Of a stretch of 64,000 nucleotides of DNA, positions 56,301 through 64,000 are shown in pieces. The position numbers and the translations under genes are program-made. Source of the DNA: Albula goreensis (lineage: Eukaryota; Chordata; Actinopteri; Albuliformes; Albulidae); the NCBI GenBank assembly GCA_022829145.1, contig CM040745.1:30897406-30961405 (forward strand), written 5' to 3'. Every line of letters begins with the position of its first letter. The first letter of the stretch is position 1. The notes under the pieces are model-generated. The model made no database searches. It worked only from the letters and a program-made list of their open reading frames with translations, and was not told the DNA's origin.

Positions 56301-59300
56301 GAGCCCGTGCAGCTGGGCGGGGGCCTGGACAAGTGGGGCCGCGGTGGAGTCAAACTGCTGCCACTTCACCGAGACCGAGCTGCACCCGGGACAGGCCATG
56401 CGCCTCACCTGAGAGGAGACCTGTCGAAGCGGACAACTCCTGTCTGACAACCTGAGCCATCTTAATCTCTGCTCATGCACAAGCTTCCTCAGAATCCACA
56501 CTTGCACACATTTTACAGTAACTGTAAGACCCACCAAAAAAAGTGAGACCATGGTAAAATGTGTGCATGCTCCAGGACGGGCAGTATGAAATTTCCTTTT
56601 AGTTTGATATAAATGGTACAGCACATCTAACTTTGTCCTTTATGCATGATAGTCATATGTGGTTTGGGATGCACAAAATCTGTATCACACAGTTTCCCTG
56701 ACAATATGGTTATCCTTTAAATATAACAATATGAACTATTGAAATGTGTTTATGGATGAATGATTGCACATACTTGCTGAAATATTGTTGTTACCAGAAT
56801 TTAATTCACACATACTGTATCCTTGTGTTTTACATAACCTTTGTGTTTGCAGAATAGTTACTGTCTTTAATCATAAAACAAAAATTTCCAGGAGTTCAAA
56901 CTCACACTGTAGTATCTGTGCTATATTACAGGGGATGTATCAATGAAAAAAGTTCATATTTCCACAAAATATCTACAAAATATGGCCAAATGTCATCATT
57001 TTTATACCCATATTCAGTGAAGTGATTATTTAATTTTTAAACATGACATGTGTTGCTTTTGGAGTTTATTTCCTCATTGTGAGATCTTTGTTTTGAAAAT
57101 GAACCTGCTTCTGCTTTAAAGAGCAACAACTACATTCACCTCCAAAAGAACCAAACTGCTCTTCTATTCTTGAGCTAGTAGGTTGGTTTCCACATACAAC
57201 TTTTAACTAACCCAATCCGTAGTGGTAAGGCATCACTGAACAATAAGACCTGTACCACCTGAACTCGATCGACTTACCTGAGCATATACCTTGTATAACT
57301 GCACAATACTACATGAGCCAAAATGCTGGTAAGATGCAAAAGTATTTATGTTGTTTGCTGTTTAAATGCAATGCATTTGACAGAGTTGCAGTGCCACTAT
57401 GTCCATAAACAACATTCTGTAAACAAAAGGCTCACCTTTCCCACCCAGGTGTGCTTTCTCTTGGTGTCAAAGAATTCGTAGGCTCCGCCCCCTGCCTGAG
57501 CCAGGGCTCGTAGTATGTGCTGATTGGCTGTTGGGCTGAGGACAGACAGTGAAAAAAAGTCTGTAACACTCACATAGATTTGAATACCTAATGCTGGATT
57601 TTGAATGATAATGGAATTACTAAGTGCTAAGGCTCAGCAGCTGCCACTTGCCAGCCCCTCCCACACCACCTCACGCTTACCTGACCCCACAGGTGAACAT
57701 GCGGCTGTGCTGGATGTTTTCGCGAACCATCCTGAGGGTGACGGCCTCATTTTGAATGTGCCCATCTGAAATCAGCAGGAGATTTCTTGTGCCTCTTGAT
57801 GGTGGCAACAGGCTGAGGGTGCGAAGAGGTCTCCACATCTCAGTGCTGCCCCCCACTGGTGGGGAGGTCTAAGAGAGAGAAAGATTCAGGAAACAATGTG
57901 AAAAATGGGAAATAAGTTAAATGATACTAGCACTGTACCGCAGACAAACATCATCCTAAAAGAGCATACACATTTTTTTTCTCAGAAAAAGCTTGAACAA
58001 AAGTGATTGGTGTACTATTTTTGTATACTTTTTGATAAATAAAAAATAGTTATTGAGATATACCAATGTAAAGCTCACCATTGCAAACTTAATTGCAGGT
58101 TGAAGGGCCATATTACAGGACTGGGAGGACAGGAACAATTCTTTATGACCTGTAAAAAATAACGAACCATCAATACAATTTGTGTTCTTACCAAAGTATT
58201 TTGACTGCAGCTTTATTAGATTTCCTCTCAGTTGGCAGCCTTTTAAACCATGCACTCATTATTCAATCAGTGATTCAAAGGAATCTATTTAGAGCTAAAG
58301 CACACTGTGGCCCTCCAGAACTGGACTGTCACACCTGGGCTGTACACCTTAACACACAATGAAATAATCCACTGGTGCAAACTCAGGTTCTGGAGTTGGA
58401 GGAAAACGTTTTTGCCATTCCGAACAAATATTCATCCAGGCACTTCATAATTGATCAAACTTTAATCAGCACGTTGCATGAAACAAACACAAGGAACATC
58501 TCTGACACTCCAGGACTACGGTTAACTGCATCTGCCAAACTGCACAACAAATACCACAGCGTTTGGAAAGAAATACTGTATACCTGTGCCAAAAGAGATG
58601 ATGTTGACCTTGACCTCACGTTCCAGCGATTTCAGAACCTGCACAACGATCCTGCGTGCATCCTGCATGGCCACACCCCTCATTGACTCAGAGGTGTCTA
58701 GCAGGATCACCACCTCCAGAACCCCACCGCCTGCTCCGCCCACATCCCCAGGACCAGCCCGACTACTGGGGTCAAAGTGCGGGTAGAACACAAGCATGCA
58801 GGCCTGAGGACAGACACAAAGGACAAACGCGGCTCTTTACTGAGCCTGGGCCTTAACACACACCCACAACATCAGAGTGTGCATCTGCTTATACTCAGAA
58901 CTCAGACACATTATGTGCTGCATGTAGTTCACTGCCCCTCACTATTTACATTAACCTTCGAGTGTTAACTAGGGATGGTGGAGTAGGGCTTCATTGAAGC
59001 ACAAATGGGAGGAGCTACAATACAGTATCCATGACTCAGTGAATTGGACCAATAATCACATTAGCTTTAGAGAGAAAAATGTTTTATGATTGGTCAATAA
59101 GTAACAGAGTTGTGTAGCTCCGCCCTAATGGGCTCATGAAAACTCAATTCAACCATTACTAGTGCCAATGTGGTGACATGTGATAGGACTATTAGAGCAT
59201 GCAGATAAGTCTCCTCAAAGCATCTTTACATGAACGTTTGATCTTTAGACAAACATTTTTTTCAGTATTGTGCGGCTGCCCTTTTTGGAAATGAGAGACA

Positions 59301-62300
59301 GAAAGGCCTAAGCAGCGAGAAGGAGAAAGTCAAAGAGAGAGGGGTCAGGAGAAAGACAGGGAGAGAGAGAGAGAAACCGACCTGGCTGTCTTTGTCAGGA
59401 TGGTTCTCCACCCACATCCTAGGCAGGTGGACCTTGGATAGGGTGAAGGAGAGTTGAAAGCCATCTGATCCAAGGGTCTGCCCAGGCAGTGTGCTGACCA
59501 CTGCCTTACAATCTGTTTTCTGTCAGCAGGAGACATGACACCACACACACACAGACACACACAAACACACAGATATGCACACACACATGTGCACACACAT
59601 TAGCATTAATTAGTCATCTGCTACTAATCGTTCTATGTGTTCTGCTTCGCATCTTTTGCCTTTTTGTGATACTACTACAAGACTGCACCTCAACACTCAA
59701 AATGTATTTCCCTGCCATGATGCAATGATAGCCATGTAGGCTCAGATTGTACATGAGATCTGATGGGAAAGACTTCTTGGTTTCTAAAGGTTGATACAGT
59801 CAGCTAATGATAAAGATGATTACCTTGATTTTAACTTGGTGGGTTACACAGGACAGGTCTAAGATCTCATATGGCATCTCGATGGACATATCCAGAGTGA
59901 AGAGCCTGTGAGGACAGCCAGAGAGCCATGTCAGAACGCTCATCTTTATACAGGGCACCAATATTTCTGGATTTGTGTGTTCGTCTGGATGGAGGGCATG
60001 TGAACTTGTGCCAACATGTGGCAATCATATTAAAATAAGAGGCAGGCAGGGGAGGGAGGGAAGGGAGGGAAAAAAAGGAAATGAAACAAAAGATAATGGA
60101 AAATTGGACCAGTGTCAGTCAGATGGCCGAGAGGGAAGTTTTAACAGTGGCAGATGCGGTACTGTTACTTAAATAAACTGAGATTTGGATTAGAGTTGAA
60201 CATAGGAAGGGGGAAGGTGTCAACTCACCGCTCTGTCTGTACTTCATTAACACGAACCTTCTCCACTGACACCTGATACACATAAAACACATACTCTTTA
60301 TGCTCATTCCCATTACTCCATGTATAATATTCAAATTAGATAACTGCACTGTGCTTTACTTAGGCCTGCAATAACTTTTTTATTCACAATTTACATTTTA
60401 ACTTAAAATTGTGTGTGTTATACAGCTGTGATATTTTTGTTATTGTCACATGCTTTATATTTTAGTTATGTATATACATGTTGAACTAATAATCAGTTAC
60501 TTATTAAAATATTACTAATTACAACTGTAACTCACTGTGTAATGACATCTTTAATGGATTTTAGTCTAAACTTAAGAAAACAAAACAAAACAACAAGGCA
60601 CCAGACAGGGGTCAAGTCCCTTGGTAATGACAGTTAAAACTTCACTATTAGAACTTGGCTCACTAAGTCTAGTAGACCTCTCATTACAATACAGAGAAGA
60701 GTCCTAGAAAATGGCCAGTCTTACCTGAGTCCTCTGGTTCAGGGCTTTGCTCTGTTGCCAGGGCGCCACGCTGCCTGGCAGGGAGAAGACCAGGGACCCT
60801 GCCCTAACCACGAGCTCTGAGACATATGTGACTTTTATCAGGACAGTGGCCCCTGGTGGCAGGTTTCCTACACTGATGGTGAAGACATCCTGTATGCAGT
60901 AGATAAGAAACCAGACCTGTAATAACTGTCATTCACTGCATATGTGCATTTTTAGTACTTGGGGAAGACTTTGCATTGAAATATATTACAGGAACAGGTA
61001 AAATTGAACATGCTGATGCTATCTGCGGAGTTCAAAGGTTTCATTTTCATTACAGTGACTAAGGTGTAAATTGACTTGTATAATGTCACCGTTTTACTTT
61101 ACTGCCATTTGTAAGGTTATCTTGTGTGTTTTCAGCAGATGTTCTGTTTCTGTAAATATTCTGTTCGGGACGTGGTCTGTTCAGCTGAGGATTGCGGTCT
61201 CCTTCTCAGGTGTTACGGCCGACCACAACTGGCACCACCGAACATACAAAAGTCCCAACAGGTCAACACAAAGCTCGAAGTTTATTTAAGAAAAATGGAG
61301 AAAACAATGTAGCAGGTTCAATACAGACATACAAACGAAAATATACATACAAACTGAACGAAAATAAAACCGTTACCCTGGCAGGGAGGTAAAGGGGTTC
61401 CTCGCACCTACCCACGGTGCGACCCCAGGGCTGAGGACGGCAGGAGCACCCCACTGTTCCTGATGGGCAACTGCGTGTTCTAAGAACGACAGGTCCCACT
61501 CCCCACCGTAACAAAACACTGCTACAAAAGAAATAGAATAACGAAAACAACAGGAACTTAGTTAATGTAAAGTAATTTTAACAATAAGGGAAAACACAAG
61601 AGCCGATTGTGGCAGCGTCCGTCCCGAGAGAGAGTCTCAGCCTTTTTACCGCCAGTCTTTTAAAACAAAGACTCCTCCCACCGGATCACCTGCAGAACAG
61701 GCAAAGGGAACAAAGAAAACACGGAGTGGAGTGCATAACACAGGTTACAGATGGATATGTGTTTGCACAGACCACACTGTGCAGATGACAGGCCAACACT
61801 CACAGGTGCATCCTGGTCCATTAGGTAAGCTCCATGGCCCTTCTCAATGGCCTGTCTGTACTCTTTCCTTGCCTGCCCTTTCTCCTTCACCTGCAAGAGT
61901 GACAATAAACATCACACGAAACAACCATCACTTATTCATTTGTACTGAAACGCATACCCCACATATGAAACTGTCTGACAATTTGAGAATCAAACAACAT
62001 GCACCCAGACAGGCAAGTAACTACTCCACATACAGTAAAGTGCATTGAGACTCCCAACACATACACCCAAAAGAACTGACAAGTTAAATATTTTAGGTTC
62101 ATTAGTTTATTTCATATTCAATTCTACTCAGCATCTCTGTTCAGGTCTACAGTAGTCACCCTTGTAATGCTGAAATTCGACAGCTCATTGCACCTGGCCT
62201 CCCTCTGCTTATCCCAGGTGCATGCAGGATCTGCACTGCACAGTGGTTTTTGGGTACCTACCTGTCCCACTATGTGCTTCCCATTGATGAACGCCTCAAA

Positions 62301-64000
62301 CCCGCATACCGCCGCAGACTCATCCAAAGGAAAGACATACTTGGCCTCGATTGGGATCTGACTCAGGTTGGTGTATGACTGAAAAATAATGACCTGAGAA
62401 CACAAGAGCGTACAGAATTTGATTGTTAATGCTGGAATTTCCTGTCTGGTCACAAGCACTGGATGTAAGTGTTGCCAGCAATTCCATAGATCTTCTTCGA
62501 AAGTTACGAAACTTCACCAAGTAATTACCAACCTCTCTTATCAGAGCATAAAAAAATAAATTAACACAGTACCTAAAATATGAGTATGAGTGTGAAGCCA
62601 ACAGATCAAACAGCAGTTAAGATCAAGTACCAATACAGTACCTGTATCACCAGGGGAGATTACTGAACAGCACAGTGGTAGAGTTACCAGATGAGATTAT
62701 TTGGTTGCTACAGTACCTGTGTAATCAGGTGTGGTTAAAAGGCAGCGCAGTACCTTGACCTGGCAGGCTAGTTTACTGGCAGTGCAGTGCCCTGTGTTTC
62801 AGGCTAGTTTACAGGTGGCACAACACTTGGGTGAGGACGTGAGGTTAATGGTAGGTTAGTTTAATAGCAGGAAAGTACCTGTGTCAGTAGATCCATCAGC
62901 TTACACTTCACATGGACAGCTTGTAAGGGCAGTGGTTTGCCAGTGTTATCCAGCAGCCCTGCAGTAACTTCCTCAAGGCGGTTCTTGTATCGGTCAACAC
63001 TGTCCTCCTCACCTTCGGCCACTGGAAAGATGAGATGCACCAACACTCAACACTGGCACACAACCGAATAGCAAAAGTGTTTATGTAAGCTAAAAAAATA
63101 TCAAATGAGAAAGGCTCTGTTTACTCCAACGATCACAGATGAAATGCATTCAGGGAAGCAACTCCCTAAAATGTTCTTCCTTGGAGAGTGTGGAATAGTT
63201 TTTTTAGTTTTACGCCACTGTTTTGGATGGTGCATCATGCACTGTTCAGGTGCCTCTGAACATGTGTAGCTCCGCCCAGGTGTGACATAACCATGCAGTC
63301 ATCCTTCACTGAGGTGTGCTCTGTACTCACACAGGTCAGAGGCTGAAGCTGGCTTTTTCTCGTCAGATGAGACGTTCACAGTCGGCTGAAACTTCTTCTC
63401 CGTGTCTCCTTCCACAGTGAACTGCACTACATATTTGATCTGAACCTGGTCTGCGTTGTACACCACATATTCGTTATACTGGGGGGGGGGGCACACAAAC
63501 CAAAATATGTTATCGTCAGGATCACAGAGCTTGAAATTTTAATTAAAGCATAGTGCGTGCAAAATTTGTCTCATGTACAGTACAAACAAAATCATTTTTA
63601 TCTCATGTCCAAGAAAGATGTCTCTTTATGGACAAAAGGGGCTAGTTTCAATTAAACACACTAAGTCTTTGATGGCGTATACAATTCAATCAAAACAGAC
63701 TTTACATTACAACATCATATTCTTTGAGTGTGAAATATTTCATTGGATACAAGCATGTCCTTTAGAATGTCCTCTTTTCATTGTGAAATAGAAAACAATA
63801 TCCCTTTAAAATATGTTCGTCTGTTCTTGTGTGGAGAAAAATCTGCCCTTAAAGGAACCATGTGCATTTGAGTGAATCTAAGCCAATGTTTTTTTTCCAT
63901 GACACCGACGAAAGCACCTTAAAGTCAGAGGGCTTTCCAGGGTACTCTCGGACACCGCATACACTGTGGTACCCCTCTGGGGCGCAGGTCAGACTGACAT
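50170..64000 (-). CDS. parp4: PARP4 (vault PARP), 3' part of gene, 22 coding exons
   Basis: Minus-strand gene entering at base 64000 and ending at TGA 50170-50172; 22 exons join in frame to 1261 residues. PARP4 is the large mono-ADP-ribosyltransferase of vault particles, bound to major vault protein through its C-terminus. In order the window shows: the last strand of the PARP catalytic domain (EYVVYNADQVQIKYVVQFTV); a VIT domain (AKYVFPLDESAAVCGFEAFI, GHGAYLMDQDAP, VFTISVGNLPPGATVLIKVT); a VWA domain with intact MIDAS start DTSES and SDGH; the conserved SVSVKWQQ, VPHCTQ, MVSTTELQKT and ARAVIRDYEDGSLH blocks; an FG- and proline-rich linker exon; and the MVP-interaction end (RLEFGRDWESATRQLL ... 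SPLHRVLE). BRCT and most of the catalytic domain lie upstream. Human PARP4 is 1724 residues. Confidence 0.95.
51430..51562 (-). CDS. parp4: PARP4 exon, MVP-binding region
   Basis: Completes Gly, then VRAHADILRLLATLLVLQLT, RVKGLPEGSLLKTLFHLKDT NLP and AT of a split Met. Acceptor ctcacag, donor GTAGGC. Matches the human ATMLVLQFIR block. Confidence 0.93.
51659..51740. repeat. (GT)n/(GA)n microsatellite
   Basis: Interrupted GT repeat followed by gagagagaga, in the PARP4 intron between 51562 and 52237. Confidence 0.9.
52237..52373 (-). CDS. parp4: PARP4 exon, start of MVP-binding region
   Basis: C completes Ser, then SFVNGAFANFDQDGYWECTE? region read as FVNGAFANFDQDGYWECTER, LGSILKLDIDFFANVFLKEK GILSL and first base of Gly. 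Acceptor tctgcag (chosen by phase over ttgttag 11 bases upstream, which gives a stop). Donor GTAAGG. Confidence 0.88.
52756..53912 (-). CDS. parp4: PARP4 large linker exon, FG-rich and proline-rich with internal duplication
   Basis: 385 codons from ATFGMEDTLDFLGLDEED to RSAARRLS plus AG. Acceptor tttttag, donor GTAATT, phases 0 to 2. N-terminal part basic; the middle has many F-G dipeptides (FGSSGTSFGFSGG, FGSPAQ, FGSVNASSFGSS, FSFGSSGD); the last third has two copies of a roughly 79-residue unit (PLSEPLPAHETQKPQQGAA ... VPSVLPAVPAPPPPP). Human PARP4 also has a long low-complexity linker here, so position fits, but the sequence itself is fast-evolving. Likely disordered. Confidence 0.88.
54728..54877 (-). 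CDS. parp4: PARP4 exon
   Basis: 50 codons: DSERPDVGFTDIPKLVAEED, VDFLPYISWEEEKQMDEDVY, DAVEENCGLP. Acceptor ctacag, donor GTAGGA. Matches human IAKEDVDFLPYMSW. Confidence 0.94.
55042..55137 (-). CDS. parp4: PARP4 exon
   Basis: 32 codons: GKKEELKAYIIELSKEYSIV TQYTSFVAIEER. Acceptor ctccag, donor GTAGGT. Matches human LSKENSLITQFTSFVAVEKR. Confidence 0.95.
55573..55653 (-). CDS. parp4: PARP4 exon
   Basis: 27 codons: FLHKLTARAVIRDYEDGSLH ADKAEHE. Acceptor ctccag, donor GTAGGT. Matches human IHKLAARALIRDYEDG. Confidence 0.95.
55786..55866 (-). CDS. parp4: PARP4 exon
   Basis: 27 codons: ATLSGKLSEQEIETMVSTTE LQKTKGT. Acceptor tgaag, donor GTAGGA. Contains the invariant MVSTTELQKT. Confidence 0.95.
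56250..56408 (-). CDS. parp4: PARP4 exon after VWA domain
   Basis: 53 codons: VRRMACPGCSSVSVKWQQFD, STAAPLVQAPAQLHGLFSDC, QTLIYGFVPHCTQ. Acceptor ctctcag, donor GTAAGC. Confidence 0.95.
57436..57535 (-). CDS. parp4: PARP4 exon, VWA domain end
   Basis: C completes Ser, then PTANQHILRALAQAGGGAYE FFDTKRKHTWVGK. Acceptor cctcag, donor GTGAGC. Matches human STANRHVLRILSQCGAGVFEYF. Confidence 0.95.
57681..57868 (-). CDS. parp4: PARP4 exon, VWA domain
   Basis: TSPPVGGSTEMWRPLRTLSL, LPPSRGTRNLLLISDGHIQN, EAVTLRMVRENIQHSRMFTC GV and AG of Ser. Acceptor cttag, donor GTAAGC. SDGH is the VWA MIDAS aspartate motif. Confidence 0.95.
58079..58149 (-). CDS. parp4: PARP4 exon, VWA domain
   Basis: Completes Gly, then HKELFLSSQSCNMALQPAIK FAM. 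Acceptor tttacag, donor GTGAGC. Matches human GYKELF. Confidence 0.93.
58584..58803 (-). CDS. parp4: PARP4 exon, VWA domain start with MIDAS
   Basis: ACMLVFYPHFDPSSRAGPGD, a Gly-rich insert, then EVVILLDTSESMRGVAMQDA, RRIVVQVLKSLEREVKVNII SFGT plus G. DTSES fits the DxSxS metal-binding motif. Acceptor cctcag, donor GTATAC. Confidence 0.95.
59382..59519 (-). CDS. parp4: PARP4 exon between VIT and VWA
   Basis: 46 codons: KTDCKAVVSTLPGQTLGSDG, FQLSFTLSKVHLPRMWVENH PDKDSQ. Acceptor tgacag, donor GTCGGT. Matches human TDCKAVIS and YLPRMWVEKHPEK. Confidence 0.95.
59540..59600. repeat. (CA)n microsatellite
   Basis: Interrupted CA repeat immediately upstream (on the minus strand) of the PARP4 exon starting at 59519. 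Confidence 0.85.
59824..59905 (-). CDS. parp4: PARP4 exon
   Basis: G completes Arg, then LFTLDMSIEMPYEILDLSCV THQVKIK. Acceptor cacag, donor GTAATC. Matches human LTMSIEMPY. Confidence 0.94.
60229..60272 (-). CDS. parp4: PARP4 short exon
   Basis: 14 codons VSVEKVRVNEVQTE plus CG of a split Arg. Acceptor atcag, donor GTGAGT. Too short to stand alone but phase and homology (human TVEKICIKEIGT) fit both neighbours. Confidence 0.9.
60725..60889 (-). CDS. parp4: PARP4 exon, VIT domain end
   Basis: 55 codons: DVFTISVGNLPPGATVLIKV, TYVSELVVRAGSLVFSLPGS, VAPWQQSKALNQRTQ. Acceptor atacag, donor GTAAGA. Confidence 0.95.
61211..61513. mobile_element. 303-bp segment with TGTTACGG/CCGTAACA ends
   Basis: Perfect 8-bp inverted termini at 61211-61218 and 61506-61513, beginning TG and ending CA, in the PARP4 intron between 60890 and 61803. 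GC-rich and unlike the flanking intron. Could be a MITE, a solo LTR or part of a larger element; no target-site duplication found. Confidence 0.35.
61804..61890 (-). CDS. parp4: PARP4 exon, VIT domain
   Basis: 29 codons: VKEKGQARKEYRQAIEKGHG AYLMDQDAP. Acceptor ttgcag, donor GTGAGT. GHGAYLM-QDAP is a PARP4 VIT hallmark. Confidence 0.96.
62262..62393 (-). CDS. parp4: PARP4 exon, VIT domain core
   Basis: 44 codons: VIIFQSYTNLSQIPIEAKYV, FPLDESAAVCGFEAFINGKH IVGQ. Acceptor ctcag, donor GTAGGT. Confidence 0.96.
62879..63021 (-). CDS. parp4: PARP4 exon, VIT domain start
   Basis: Completes Leu, then AEGEEDSVDRYKNRLEEVTA, GLLDNTGKPLPLQAVHVKCK LMDLLTQ. Acceptor ttccag, donor GTACTT. Confidence 0.93.
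63331..63478 (-). CDS. parp4: PARP4 exon, end of catalytic domain
   Basis: 49 codons: YNEYVVYNADQVQIKYVVQF, TVEGDTEKKFQPTVNVSSDE, KKPASASDL, then the first base of Leu. Acceptor cccag after an 11-C run; donor GTGAGT. The opening is the last beta-strand region of PARP catalytic folds. Confidence 0.94.
63918..64000 (-). CDS. parp4: PARP4 exon, cut by window end
   Basis: Partial exon: VSLTCAPEGYHSVCGVREYP GKPSDFK, catalytic-domain tail. Donor AAG|GTGCTT. The exon start lies beyond base 64000. Confidence 0.9.

Noticed and set aside
56040..56624. 194-codon minus-strand open frame taken as one exon
   Set aside because: Only 56250-56408 is coding; flanking parts lie beyond a good acceptor (ctctcag) and donor (GTAAGC) and do not match PARP4.
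1..64000. CRISPR arrays, bacterial operons, ribosomal or intact tRNA genes
   Set aside because: None seen; the window is spliced vertebrate DNA and short tandem repeats are microsatellites.

Overview
This is vertebrate nuclear DNA, most likely from a ray-finned fish. Exons are short and bounded by GT-AG junctions. Introns are AT-rich with long homopolymer and CA/GT tracts. The predicted proteins are clear but diverged homologues of human PSPC1, MPHOSPH8 and PARP4. Fish-like dispersed repeats are present (a tRNA-derived SINE-like segment near 12.3 kb, a degenerate repeat near 40.95 kb). The species cannot be named from the sequence. No bacterial, phage, CRISPR or operon-type features were seen. 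All family assignments come from reading translations against remembered family sequences; no search was run.

Layout: (1) 1-17921, plus strand: the 3' half of PSPC1 (paraspeckle component 1), seven coding exons from the NOPS segment through the coiled coil to the C-terminal KRRRY and the stop at 17919-17921. A 10.1-kb intron splits the coiled-coil exons from the last three, and one intron uses a GC donor. (2) about 17922-29240: PSPC1 3' UTR, then about 10 kb of AT-rich DNA without a recognisable gene. (3) 48167 down to 30907, minus strand: a complete 15-exon model of MPHOSPH8 (MPP8, HUSH complex), chromodomain at the start and ankyrin repeats plus the conserved C-terminal domain at the end. 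It closes in frame at about 1056 residues. Its CpG/GC-box/CCAAT promoter is near 48.2-48.4 kb and its 3' UTR runs to about 29.24 kb. (4) 64000 down to 50170, minus strand: the 3' part of PARP4 (vault PARP), 22 coding exons from the tail of the PARP catalytic domain through VIT, VWA, an FG/proline-rich linker and the MVP-binding C-terminus (about 1261 residues here); the gene continues beyond the window.

PSPC1 and MPHOSPH8 converge tail to tail, as in human, and PARP4 lies directly upstream of MPHOSPH8 on the same strand. The three genes do not form one pathway: PSPC1 is a nuclear RNA-binding paraspeckle protein, MPHOSPH8 an H3K9me3 reader for transposon silencing, and PARP4 a vault-particle mono-ADP-ribosyltransferase.

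The points most worth a second look are a 237-bp in-frame tandem duplication and an FG-rich stretch in the PARP4 linker, a GC-AG intron in PSPC1, an odd G-run donor plus a possibly lineage-specific acidic exon after the MPHOSPH8 chromodomain exon, three back-to-back hairpins in a PSPC1 intron, and a segment with TGTTACGG/CCGTAACA ends in a PARP4 intron. I did not find an obviously new multi-gene system.
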